Part shown: positions 37,552-44,874 of the stretch, in pieces
Layout: each line of letters opens with the position of its first letter
How positions within the stretch are numbered: the stretch's first letter is position 1
NCBI RefSeq assembly: GCF_000236035.1
Contig: NZ_JH393257.1
Location: forward strand, 1,351,542-1,415,541
DNA: 64,000 nucleotides
Direction of reading: 5' to 3'
Source: Vreelandella boliviensis LC1
GTDB taxonomy: Bacteria > Pseudomonadota > Gammaproteobacteria > Pseudomonadales > Halomonadaceae
Notes under the pieces: model-generated
Told to the model about the DNA's origin: nothing
The model's database searches: none
What the model saw: only the letters and a program-made list of their open reading frames with translations
Position numbers and translations under genes: made by a program

Positions 37552-38742
37552 TCAGCCTAGCAGCGCAGGCGCTGCTCTGGAAAGCTCCACTTTCCTTCTC
37601 ACGCAGCCGCCTGTCAACGCAAAACCAATCAAACGTCCGTCTTTATTTTCAGCCAAGGCACTGATATCGCCGCCTTCGCCTTCAATTCGCCAGCGTTCGG
37701 GGGTGGTGGTTGGTGGGTAGGCCACCACTGGCAGCAGCGGCGTTTTAACCACCACCGGCCAAGCACCGAAGCTAACCGGTGTGGACGAGCCTGAAAGGGT
37801 TGCCGCCAGTGCCTTAGCGCTGGCTTGCAGCGGCTGAACGTACATAGCATTAACGCCCTCCACGCAGGCCGCATCGCCCAGGGCGAAGATATTGGGGTGC
37901 GAAGTACGCAACTGGCGGTCAACGGCTATACCGCTAGGCGATACGCTTAAACCAGCCGATTCGGCAAGCGCCGTGCGGGGCGCGAGGCCGGTGGCCATCA
38001 GCACGAGATCAGCGCTGACGGTGTCGCCGTTATCCAGGCGTAATACGATGTCTTCGCCGCTTTCTGCCGCGATGGAATCAATTGAACGGCCAAGGTGAAG
38101 GTGGATGCCTGCTTCGCTAAAGGCGTCGCCTAGGGCGTTCCCTAAGGGCGGTGGCAGCAAGCGAGGAAGCAGGCTTCTCTCGGGGGCAACAACGCTGACT
38201 TGATGACCGCCAGCATGCAGGTCGTTGGCAAATTCACAGCCAACCAGCCCAGCGCCAATAATCGCTACTCGTGCAGGGCCATGGCCTAATGCTGTATGAA
38301 AGCGGCGGTAGTCATCTAGGTCGTTGATGGTAAAGCAGCGTGGGGCGACGTTGGGGTCGATGCTGAAGGGCACCCGTGGCGCAGCGCCGGTGGCTAATAC
38401 CAGTGTGTCGTAGCCGAGCACCTGGCCTTCTTCGAGCAGGATTGTTTGGTTATCCACATCCAGTGCGTTCACCTGGGTGTGGGTAACAACCTGGGCGTTG
38501 AGTTCTTCGCCAAGTTCAGTAGCGCTCCGCTGGGCTAATTTATCGGGCATCAGGCCCTTGGCGAAGCCAGTGGAGAGCAACGGCTTGCTGTAGTCATCGC
38601 CGCTGTCAGCGCTCACCAGCGTGATTGAGCGTTGGTCGCCTAATCGGCGCAACGCCCGGGCAAGTCCTACCCCTGCCATTCCTGTGCCAACAATCACCAG
38701 CGCAGCGTGTGAAGACGTTTTTTGTGTTTGGGTTGCGGGCAT
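37552..38742 (-). CDS. FAD-dependent oxidoreductase, rubredoxin reductase-like
   Basis: 396 aa. N-terminal FAD motif VIVGTGMAGVGLARAL, central NAD(P)H motif IIGAGLVGCEFANDL, and the FAD-binding IFALGDAACVEG. The size and placement next to HU match rubredoxin-NAD reductases of pseudomonads, which feed electrons to alkane hydroxylase or oxidative-stress rubredoxins. No rubredoxin gene is present beside it, so the partner is unproven. Confidence 0.85.
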   Translation of the reverse strand: MPATQTQKTSSHAALVIVGTGMAGVGLARALRRLGDQRSITLVSADSGDDYSKPLLSTGFAKGLMPDKLAQRSATELGEELNAQVVTHTQVNALDVDNQTILLEEGQVLGYDTLVLATGAAPRVPFSIDPNVAPRCFTINDLDDYRRFHTALGHGPARVAIIGAGLVGCEFANDLHAGGHQVSVVAPERSLLPRLLPPPLGNALGDAFSEAGIHLHLGRSIDSIAAESGEDIVLRLDNGDTVSADLVLMATGLAPRTALAESAGLSVSPSGIAVDRQLRTSHPNIFALGDAACVEGVNAMYVQPLQASAKALAATLSGSSTPVSFGAWPVVVKTPLLPVVAYPPTTTPERWRIEGEGGDISALAENKDGRLIGFALTGGCVRRKVELSRAAPALLG

Positions 38743-38757
38743 GCAGACACCAAAAAA

Positions 38758-38824
38758 GTTGCTAAAAAGGGTTGCGAAAAATGAGTCGCTAAACAGAGTC
38801 GCTAAAAAAGGTGCTGAAACAAAA
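38758..38824. repeat. Five imperfect ~13-bp tandem repeats
   Basis: GTTGCTAAAAAGG, GTTGCGAAAAATGA, GTCGCTAAACAGA, GTCGCTAAAAAAG and a degenerate GTGCTGAAACAAAA follow head-to-tail at 38758-38824, between the divergent rubredoxin-reductase-like gene and ubiC. The pattern could vary by slippage and lies in the promoter region of both genes. Confidence 0.75.
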
Positions 38825-38880
38825 GCCTTTCAGTGCCCCATGTTACACTAGCCAACCCGTTAATTGCCCTGGAGAATTCG

Positions 38881-39456
38881 GTGACGGCTGCTGCTTTTCG
38901 GCAAATTCCTCTATTTTCCCGCTGGCGCCCGATTAATGCGGCACGCCCGGCGATGAGTGCTCCCTGGTGGCAGTGGGTTGCCTCTACCGACTCGTTGACC
39001 GCCCGCTTAATGGCCGCGGGTGGTGAGAAACAGTTTCGAGTGCGGCTGCTACGCCAGGGTGTAGGCTGGCCGCGACCAGATGAGGCTCAGGCGCTGGGCA
39101 TTGGCGCCAAGCGTTACGCTTGGCTGCGGGAAGTGGCGCTGTGTTTAGATGAAACGCCGTGGGTGGTGGCGCGCTCGGTCGCCCCGCTCACGCAGCTTAA
39201 GGGCCAACGTTTGGAGAGTTTGGGCGAGCGCTCGCTCGGCAGTTGGCTATTTCGTCAGCCGGGTTTAGTGCGCGGGCCACTTGAAGTGACGACTCAGTTC
39301 CCCCCGTTTGCTAGCGTGAGCGGTATACAGGAAGACTGCGCCTGGGGCCGTCGTTCTGTTTTTTATCACGGCTGTAAGCACGGCGGGCTATCGTTATTAG
39401 TGCAGGAGTACTTTTTAGCGGCGATGGCGGATGATCTTGGCCTGCCTTCGCGCTAG
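38881..39456 (+). CDS. ubiC: Chorismate-pyruvate lyase UbiC
   Basis: 191 aa. Makes 4-hydroxybenzoate from chorismate, the first ubiquinone-specific step. Similarity includes WWQWVASTDSLTARL, FRVRLLRQGVGWPRPDEA, REVALCLDETPWVVARSVAP and the C-terminal ACAWGRRSVF-like segment DCAWGRRSVFYH. The GTG at 38881 with GGAGAATTCG just before is the better start; the longer frame from 38833 runs through non-conserved sequence. Followed 35 bp later by ubiA. Confidence 0.9.
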   Translation: MTAAAFRQIPLFSRWRPINAARPAMSAPWWQWVASTDSLTARLMAAGGEKQFRVRLLRQGVGWPRPDEAQALGIGAKRYAWLREVALCLDETPWVVARSVAPLTQLKGQRLESLGERSLGSWLFRQPGLVRGPLEVTTQFPPFASVSGIQEDCAWGRRSVFYHGCKHGGLSLLVQEYFLAAMADDLGLPSR

Positions 39457-39491
39457 GCTAGCGCCTGCATCTTATTCTTCGTGAGGTAAGC

Positions 39492-40382
39492 ATGGATCGT
39501 TCACTGTTGCGGCCGAAGGGATGGGCTCGCGTGGCAGATTTTTTACAGCTGATGCGCTTGAACCGGCCGATAGGCACATGGCTTTTGATGTGGCCGACAC
39601 TGTGGGCCCTATGGGTGGCTGCAGAAGGTGTACCAGGGCGAGATGTACTGCTGATCTTTGTGGCCGGCGTTTACGTGATGCGCGCCGCGGGCTGCGTGGT
39701 CAACGACTACGCTGACCGCCACTTTGACGGCCATGTAAAGCGCACTAAGCATCGTCCGCTAGCGACAGGCCGTATCAGCGAATCCGAAGCCCAGTTACTG
39801 TTTATCGCTTTGGTGGCTGCTGCGTTTATTCTGGTATTACTGACCAACTGGTTTACGGTACTGCTCTCGCTGGGCGGGGTGCTGCTGGCGATTATTTATC
39901 CGTTCATGAAGCGCTATACCCACTTTCCTCAGGTGGTGCTGGGCGCGGCTTTTTCCTGGGCGATTCCGATGGCGTTTGGCGCCGTGCTGGGCTACGTGCC
40001 GCTGGAAGCATGGCTGCTATTTTGCGCTAATGTGTGTTGGACAGTGGCTTACGATACCCAGTACGCCATGGTCGATCGCGACGATGATTTAAAAATTGGC
40101 ATTAAATCGACGGCCGTGCTGTTTGGAAATGCGGACCGTTTGATTATCGGCTTTCTCCAGGTAGCCACCCTGGGATTGCTGGCCTGGGTAGGTTGGCGGG
40201 CTGGTTTAGGTGGTTTCTTCTGGTTAGGGCTCGCGGCAATGGCGTCAACTTTTCTGCATCAGCAGCGCTTAATTCGCGATCAGGAGCGGGATGCCTGCTT
40301 TCAGGCGTTTCTCAATAATCACTGGTCGGGCCTGCTGATTTTTGCCGGTATCGCGCTAAGTTGGTGGCCTGCGGCGGGCTAA
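39492..40382 (+). CDS. ubiA: 4-hydroxybenzoate octaprenyltransferase UbiA
   Basis: 296 aa integral-membrane prenyltransferase, next step after UbiC. First Asp-rich motif [18 protein letters not shown] and second motif [13 protein letters not shown] bind the prenyl diphosphate with Mg; multiple hydrophobic segments fit 7-9 membrane helices. GAGGTAA precedes the ATG. ubiC-ubiA form an operon. Confidence 0.95.
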   Translation: MDRSLLRPKGWARVADFLQLMRLNRPIGTWLLMWPTLWALWVAAEGVPGRDVLLIFVAGVYVMRAAGCVVNDYADRHFDGHVKRTKHRPLATGRISESEAQLLFIALVAAAFILVLLTNWFTVLLSLGGVLLAIIYPFMKRYTHFPQVVLGAAFSWAIPMAFGAVLGYVPLEAWLLFCANVCWTVAYDTQYAMVDRDDDLKIGIKSTAVLFGNADRLIIGFLQVATLGLLAWVGWRAGLGGFFWLGLAAMASTFLHQQRLIRDQERDACFQAFLNNHWSGLLIFAGIALSWWPAAG

Positions 40383-40392
40383 TTTCTATCAA

Positions 40393-40443
40393 TGTCATAT
40401 AATTGTCATCAAGTCATGGTGTTATCGTCACTGACATGTCATT
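40393..40443 (+). promoter_or_regulatory. Two Pho-box-like repeats upstream of phoB
   Basis: TGTCATA (40393) and TGTCATC (40404) are 11 bp apart, matching the Pho box pattern of two 7-mers per unit; CGTCACT (40426) and TGTCATT (40437) repeat this 33 bp downstream. This supports autoregulation of phoBR by phosphorylated PhoB. Confidence 0.72.
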
Positions 40444-40508
40444 GAACTGCTTATCTTTGAATTCGCTTTCGTTGAACTAGTTTTTTTCGAACACCGTGAG
40501 GCTCTGGT

Positions 40509-41198
40509 ATGACCGCCAAGACCGTTCTGATTGTCGATGATGAGGCGTCGATTCGCGAGATGATCGCGGTCGCGCTGGAAATGGCTGACTATCGCGTGCT
40601 CGAAGCGGACAACGCCCAGGATGCTCATGCCATGGTGGTCGACCACCAACCCGATTTACTGCTGCTGGACTGGATGATGCCCGGCACTAGCGGTATTGAG
40701 CTGGCGAGACGCCTAAAGCGTGAAGAAGCCACCGCCGAAATACCGATTATTATGCTCACCGCTAAAGGCGAAGAGGATAATAAAATTCAAGGGCTGGAAG
40801 CCGGTGCCGATGACTATATCACCAAGCCGTTTTCGCCCCGGGAATTAGTGGCTCGGCTAAAAGCGGTGCTGCGTCGTGCGACGCCGCGTGGCGTTGAAGA
40901 CCCGATAGAGATTAACGGCCTGTTACTTGATCCGGTGAGCCACCGGGTCAGCGCCCATGGCAAAGCGCTGGAAATGGGCCCCACCGAGTACCGTCTGCTG
41001 CAGTTTTTTATGACCCATCAAGAGCGCGCGTACACGCGCAGTCAACTGCTTGACCAAGTGTGGGGTGGCAACGTCTACGTCGAAGAGCGCACGGTCGATG
41101 TGCATATTCGACGCTTGCGCAAAGCACTGGGCGATGTGCATCAAAACCTGATTCAAACGGTTCGTGGTACCGGTTACCGTTTCTCTGCACGGGTGTAA
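40509..41198 (+). CDS. phoB: Phosphate response regulator PhoB
   Basis: 229 aa OmpR-family regulator. Receiver domain with acidic pocket VDDEAS and phosphoacceptor Asp in [10 protein letters not shown], Thr in [10 protein letters not shown], Lys in [12 protein letters not shown]-terminal winged helix ([38 protein letters not shown]). The sequence is typical PhoB. Two Pho-box-like sites lie upstream. phoR follows after 2 nt. Confidence 0.96.
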   Translation: MTAKTVLIVDDEASIREMIAVALEMADYRVLEADNAQDAHAMVVDHQPDLLLLDWMMPGTSGIELARRLKREEATAEIPIIMLTAKGEEDNKIQGLEAGADDYITKPFSPRELVARLKAVLRRATPRGVEDPIEINGLLLDPVSHRVSAHGKALEMGPTEYRLLQFFMTHQERAYTRSQLLDQVWGGNVYVEERTVDVHIRRLRKALGDVHQNLIQTVRGTGYRFSARV

Positions 41199-41200
41199 AT

Positions 41201-42487
41201 GTGCGTTTATGGAGTCGTGAGCTGTGGCGAATAGCGTGGCTGGCCACGCTAAGTACTTGCTTAGGTTGGCTGTTGGGCTCGGCAGGGCTAGGGCTTGCTG
41301 CAGGGCTTGCGATATGTCTTTTTTACCACCTACGACAGTTGCGCGAGCTCTACCTGTGGCTCACCCTCCATCCTCACGATGAGCCGCCTGCTGCCAGCGG
41401 GATGTGGGGCGAGCTATTTGACCGTTTATACCGCTATCAAAAAAGCCAGCGTATTACCCAAAGCCGCCTGCGAGCTACCTTGGCGCGTATTCAAGAGTCG
41501 TCTGAAGCGATGCGCGATAGTGTGGTCATGCTTGACCGCCACGGTGACCTGGAGTGGTGGAACAGCGCCGCCACCGCCATGCTGGGGCTACAAACCGCCC
41601 ATGACCGTGGTCAGCACATTACCAACCTGCTGCGCGAACCAAGCTTTATCAGCTACTTTAATGCGCGTAACTACAGTGAGCCGTTAACGCTAACCTCACC
41701 GATTGATGAACGGCGAATCCTGCAGTATCAAATTACCCTGTACGGCGACGACGAGCGCTTGGTGATGGCACGGGATATTACCCGCTTGCATCGCCTTGAG
41801 CAGATGCGACGTGACTTCGTCGCCAACGTCTCCCACGAACTACGTACACCTCTAACCGTTCTTTCCGGCTATTTGGAAACCTACAGCGATATCGCCGATC
41901 AGCTTCCGCCACGATTAGGGCGCAGTATCCAGCAAATGCAGGAACAGACGCAGCGAATGCAGAATTTGGTCAATGATTTATTGCTGCTTTCGCGCTTGGA
42001 GATTGACCAGGGTGGTAAAGATCATCACCCGATTTCACTTGAGCCTTTACTGCAAAGCGTGTGTGATGATGCGCTGGCCCTATCGCATCAGCGTCATACC
42101 ATCACCGTCGCGCTTGAAAGCGATGCTCGGCTGCTAGGCAGTGAACAGGAAATTCGTAGCGCTGTTTCTAACCTTGCTTTTAATGCGGTTCGTTACACGC
42201 CAGCAGGCAGCCAAATCACACTGCGCTGGAAAGCGAGTGCTACTGGTGGCGGTTATATTGACGTTGAAGATAATGGCGAAGGGATCGATCCCGTTCATAT
42301 CCCCCGCTTAACTGAACGCTTTTACCGTGTCGATAAGGGGCGCAGCACCGCGACCGGCGGCACCGGTTTAGGTTTGGCGATCGTTAAGCACGTGCTGTTG
42401 CGTCACGATGCGCAACTGCAAATTGAGTCTCACCCCGGCAAGGGCGCGCTGTTTCGCTGCGCCTTCCCCTCCTCGCGTGTTGTTTAA
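41201..42487 (+). CDS. phoR: Phosphate sensor kinase PhoR
   Basis: 428 aa. Two N-terminal membrane helices (LWRIAWLATLSTCLGWLLG onward), a PAS domain (MLDRHGDLEWWNSAA), HisKA with phosphorylated His in VANVSHELRTPLTVL near residue 210, and HATPase boxes NLAFNAVRYTP, DNGEGIDPVH and GTGLGLAIVKH. The GTG at 41201, 2 nt after phoB, gives the normal PhoR N-terminus; an open frame runs back into phoB but is not used in the family. Confidence 0.94.
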   Translation: MRLWSRELWRIAWLATLSTCLGWLLGSAGLGLAAGLAICLFYHLRQLRELYLWLTLHPHDEPPAASGMWGELFDRLYRYQKSQRITQSRLRATLARIQESSEAMRDSVVMLDRHGDLEWWNSAATAMLGLQTAHDRGQHITNLLREPSFISYFNARNYSEPLTLTSPIDERRILQYQITLYGDDERLVMARDITRLHRLEQMRRDFVANVSHELRTPLTVLSGYLETYSDIADQLPPRLGRSIQQMQEQTQRMQNLVNDLLLLSRLEIDQGGKDHHPISLEPLLQSVCDDALALSHQRHTITVALESDARLLGSEQEIRSAVSNLAFNAVRYTPAGSQITLRWKASATGGGYIDVEDNGEGIDPVHIPRLTERFYRVDKGRSTATGGTGLGLAIVKHVLLRHDAQLQIESHPGKGALFRCAFPSSRVV

Positions 42488-42533
42488 TTTAGCAAGTCAT
42501 CCCGTCGCTTAATGTTTGTAGGAATGAGTAATA

Positions 42534-42566
42534 TTGACATGCAATGTTGGTAAAACATTGCGCATG
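42534..42566. promoter_or_regulatory. Perfect palindrome beside TTGACA, unit A
   Basis: TTGACA at 42534-42539, then GCAATGTT (42541-42548), 5-bp spacer GGTAA, AACATTGC (42554-42561); flanks CATG on both sides extend it with one bulged base. Operator-like. The paralogous unit B has TTGACA at 43442 followed by CACTC-TGCG-GAGTG. Confidence 0.6.
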
Positions 42567-42645
42567 TGCCATTTCTATACAGCGCTATGCATTCTGTATT
42601 GGTTTATGAATGACTTTTTGGTGTAATTATTTTGTTAATAAGTAA

Positions 42646-42675
42646 TTGTTTTTATTGGCTTAAATTTTATATAAT
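42646..42675 (+). promoter_or_regulatory. Candidate sigma-70 promoter of unit A
   Basis: TTGTTT (42646-42651), 18-bp spacer, TATAAT (42670-42675) in a strongly AT-rich tract. It would give a 5' leader of roughly 115 nt before the small protein gene. Together with the palindrome above, this accounts for the 311-bp gap after phoR. Confidence 0.5.
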
Positions 42676-42798
42676 GGTTTTCTGGCATGTCTGCTGCAGC
42701 TTATAAATTAAGGAAGATGACCGCAGGAATTGCTGGCTTTTAGTAAGCCTTTCTTTCTTAACCAAGCAGTACCAAACAGCGATCAGAGGTGGAATATG

Positions 42799-43113
42799 AT
42801 GTCCAAGGATTTTCTCAAGAAAGCTGGAATTTTAGGTGTTTCTTTTGGCTTGATGGCAAGCCCATTAGCTTTTGCACAAACAGACGAAAATACTGCTATT
42901 GACGAGAATCAAGGTATCACGGCTGATGAGCAGCCAATGGATCCCCAAAGCACTGCCACTAGCCACGATAGTACAGACGAAAATGGTCAGCACGATTTAA
43001 CCAGTGACGAAGGCGACGATGCCAGCGACATGAAGCCTCGTTCAAGCAGCCAATCAAATAATGCTGACTTTGATAAAGATGACCTTGTCGAAGAAAATGA
43101 CGGCAGTAACTAA
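42799..43113 (+). CDS. Small secreted acidic protein A of tandem pair
   Basis: 104 aa, unrecognised. A signal peptide (KKAGILGVSFGLMASPLAFA, cleavage AFA-Q) leads to a mature chain very rich in Asp, Glu, Ser and Thr without Cys. It shares with protein B (43736-44038) the signal sequence, an N-terminal NQGIT/LTxDEQ/EPM segment, and a short repeat of the form A(D/E)(F/Y)xxxDLxxDEGD, seen here as HDLTSDEGDD and ADFDKDDLVEEND. Probably periplasmic or released and largely disordered. ATG 42799 has AGAGGTGG 6 nt upstream; ATG 42796 is 3 nt earlier. Base composition is AT-richer than neighbours. Confidence 0.8.
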   Translation: MSKDFLKKAGILGVSFGLMASPLAFAQTDENTAIDENQGITADEQPMDPQSTATSHDSTDENGQHDLTSDEGDDASDMKPRSSSQSNNADFDKDDLVEENDGSN

Positions 43114-43183
43114 CCAGTAATTACGCTTTAGATATCATCGAAGGCTTTTTCATCGGATGAAGAAGCGATCAACAGGATGTTAC

Positions 43184-43352
43184 AAAGGCAAGGATGCTTT
43201 TCAGATTCATGGATGAATCAATAGGTAAGCAAAAACGTTAGTTAGGGTAAATTCCAAGGTTGGAGTCCCGCACAAGGAGTGGAAGCTAGCGTTAGTCATT
43301 ACCTATAACCAATTCTGATATCGGGCCCCGTTAATGCGGGGCCTAATTTTTT
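43184..43352 (+). ncRNA. Structured GGA-rich 3' RNA element A with terminator
   Basis: Candidate RNA domain in the 3' region of gene A. Hairpins in order: AAAGGCA-AGGA-TGCTTTT (43184-43201, 7 bp, loop AGGA); GATTCA-TGGA-TGAATC (43204-43219, loop TGGA); stem AACGTTAG (43234-43241) with CTAGCGTT (43286-43293) enclosing GGG/CCC and TCCA-AGGT-TGGA; finally terminator GGCCCCG-TTAATG-CGGGGCC then T6. Seven GGA triplets fall at 43155-43283; TCATGGATGA fits the published CsrA/RsmA binding consensus. Copy B at 44127-44273 keeps the second hairpin, the long stem (with compensatory change) and the terminator. It may be a processed sRNA or part of the mRNA tail. Role in CsrA control is inferred. Confidence 0.6.
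43323..43352 (+). terminator. Intrinsic terminator of unit A
   Basis: GGCCCCG (43324-43330), loop TTAATG, CGGGGCC (43337-43343), then TAATTTTTT. A nearly pure pyrimidine tract follows at 43362-43410. Confidence 0.85.
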
Positions 43353-43361
43353 GCTGCCTAC

Positions 43362-43735
43362 TTTTTCCCCTCCCCCCCTCTTCTCCAGCACTTTTCTCGT
43401 TTCTCTTTTAACCTAAGGTGTCGATTCTGGTATGAAGAGTATTGACATACATACCTATTGGGCACTCTGCGGAGTGTGTCATAAAGGCACAGACAATTTT
43501 GCACATGTGTCATTTGTGCACATGTATTTAGCGCGCTTTTGTTTTTTGTAACATATTATTGTGCGCAATATATACTATATAAATAGTTGTTTTTAAATGA
43601 TTTAATTTTTTAAAAAGGTGATTGGTATTACATATGCATTCCAGTAGTAGTGAAGCTAACCGCAGTGAGATGTGAGCCAGAAGGTTCTTCTCACTTCACT
43701 TCAGCGGTATCAAACAGTCAACAGGAGTAAAGTTT
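43362..43735 (+). promoter_or_regulatory. Promoter region and leader of unit B
   Basis: No gene seen. It contains a pyrimidine-rich tract (43362-43410), TTGACA (43442-43447), inverted repeats CACTC-TGCG-GAGTG (43463-43476) and ACATGTG/CACATGT (43503-43509, 43519-43525), and AT-rich TATATACTATATAAA near 43569-43583 with TTGTAA at 43546 as possible promoter. The segment shares with unit A the string GCrCATGTGyCATTT and the pre-start string GTAyCAAACAG. Confidence 0.5.
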
Positions 43736-44038
43736 ATGTTTAACGTATTTGTTAAAAAAGCAGCCGTTGTGGGTCTTTCATTTGGTTTGCTGGCAAGTCC
43801 ACTTGCATTTGCAAATTTTTCCATCAAAGCCAATCAAGGCTTAACGGTTGACGATGAGCCTATGCAGGTTCAATCACAGCGTACAACCGAACAAGCTGAT
43901 TTTAGCCCATCTGATTTGATGTACGACGAAGGCGACCGCCCTAAAGTTATTAAGGCAGAGTCGCATCGGACTAGCACTCAAGCAGAGTACACCGCAAAAG
44001 ATTTAACCCAGGACGAAGGTGACGGAAACGTTTGGTAA
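43736..44038 (+). CDS. Small secreted acidic protein B of tandem pair
   Basis: 100 aa, paralogue of protein A. Signal peptide KKAAVVGLSFGLLASPLAFA with cleavage at AFA-N. The mature part has two clear copies of the motif: ADFSPSDLMYDEGD and AEYTAKDLTQDEGD, about 30 residues apart. No Cys; function unknown. AGGAGTAAAGTTT precedes the ATG. Followed by RNA element B. The pair looks like a tandem duplication of about 930 bp whose coding parts have diverged more than the signal peptides and 3' RNA regions. Confidence 0.8.
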   Translation: MFNVFVKKAAVVGLSFGLLASPLAFANFSIKANQGLTVDDEPMQVQSQRTTEQADFSPSDLMYDEGDRPKVIKAESHRTSTQAEYTAKDLTQDEGDGNVW

Positions 44039-44126
44039 CAAAAGTTTGCAATTGTGAAGAAATACATTACGCTTAAGGTGTGACCTAAACATGTGAAAGC
44101 GTGTCACACCGATACGGATGCACAAC

Positions 44127-44273
44127 GATTCAAGGAATGAATCAAACGACAATCAGAGCGCTGGTCAGGGTTAAATTCCAAGGTTGGAGTCCCACAAAAG
44201 GAAAGGAAGCTAGCGCTAGTCATTGTCTTAGTATTGTGCCCTTAGACCCTGCTGATGCGGGGTCTAGTTTTTT
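44127..44273 (+). ncRNA. Structured GGA-rich 3' RNA element B with terminator
   Basis: Counterpart of element A. Hairpin GATTCA-AGGAA-TGAATC (44127-44143); stem AGCGCTGG (44157-44164) with CTAGCGCT (44210-44217) enclosing GGG/CCC and TCCA-AGGT-TGGA; terminator TAGACCC (44243-44249) with GGGTCTA (44260-44266) and T6. Relative to A, the second pair of the long stem is G-C instead of A-U, changed on both sides. Five GGA triplets fall at 44116-44207. A separate hairpin, GGTGTGAC/GTCACACC, is at 44077-44110. Together these fill the 251-bp gap after gene B. Confidence 0.6.
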
Positions 44274-44289
44274 ATAGCAGCCACAGCCA

Positions 44290-44787
44290 CTAATGGTGAT
44301 GATGTCCATCAGCAGCTTCGCTGCCTTCTTGGGCGCTTTGAATCCAGACCTCAATGTCCACATCACCTTGTTCAGCAAAGGTGAGCGTGAGGGGGAACCG
44401 CCCGCCCTCTTTTAGCGGCTCTGTTAATCCAATCAGCATTAAGTGAAAGCCGCCACCAGGTCGCATAGTGTAGGTCTCCCCAGCCTCGACACGAATCTCT
44501 TCCACATGCCGCATCTGCATCATATCGCCGTTCATTTGCATATCGTGCAGCTCAACGTTGCTGCTCGCAGGGCTGCTCGCGCCCACGAGAGTAACGGGAT
44601 CTGAAAAGGCGGTGATATCCACATAGGCGGCGCCGTTGGCAGCACCTGGCGGGGTGGGCGTCGCGAAGGGGTGGGCGATACGCATAGCGTCTGTTTGCAC
44701 GTCGTGGGCTATCGCCATAGACGTCATCGAAATAGACATAGCGCCAATCAAGAGTACGCCACCAAGCCAAGCCATCGGTTTTATCAT
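44290..44787 (-). CDS. Periplasmic copper chaperone PCu(A)C
   Basis: 165 aa. Signal peptide (WLGGVLLIGAMSISMTSMAIA), then the PCu(A)C fold with a copper site H-x10-M-x22-H-x-M: HDMQMNGDMMQM through FHLM. This family delivers Cu(I) to cytochrome oxidase assembly. The C-terminus ends HHHH, a natural metal-binding tail. The frame opens at 44832, but ATG 44787 starts the signal and has AAGGAA about 8 nt upstream. No Cox or Sco genes lie nearby. Confidence 0.88.
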   Translation of the reverse strand: MIKPMAWLGGVLLIGAMSISMTSMAIAHDVQTDAMRIAHPFATPTPPGAANGAAYVDITAFSDPVTLVGASSPASSNVELHDMQMNGDMMQMRHVEEIRVEAGETYTMRPGGGFHLMLIGLTEPLKEGGRFPLTLTFAEQGDVDIEVWIQSAQEGSEAADGHHHH

Positions 44788-44874
44788 GCATTTATTCCTT
44801 TGTTGTTGATTGAGTCCAGAATAGACGAGCAAAACGTAAAGGTAGCAAAGTGGCGTAGCCTAGGTAATAAGCAC

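Noticed and set aside
38758..38824. CRISPR-like repeat array
   Set aside because: Units of about 13 bp are directly adjacent without unique spacers, and no cas genes are present.
42510..44275. GacA box (TGTAAG-N6-CTTACA) upstream of the RNA elements
   Set aside because: None found, so the RNAs cannot be named RsmY/RsmZ; only the GGA-loop structure supports CsrA binding.
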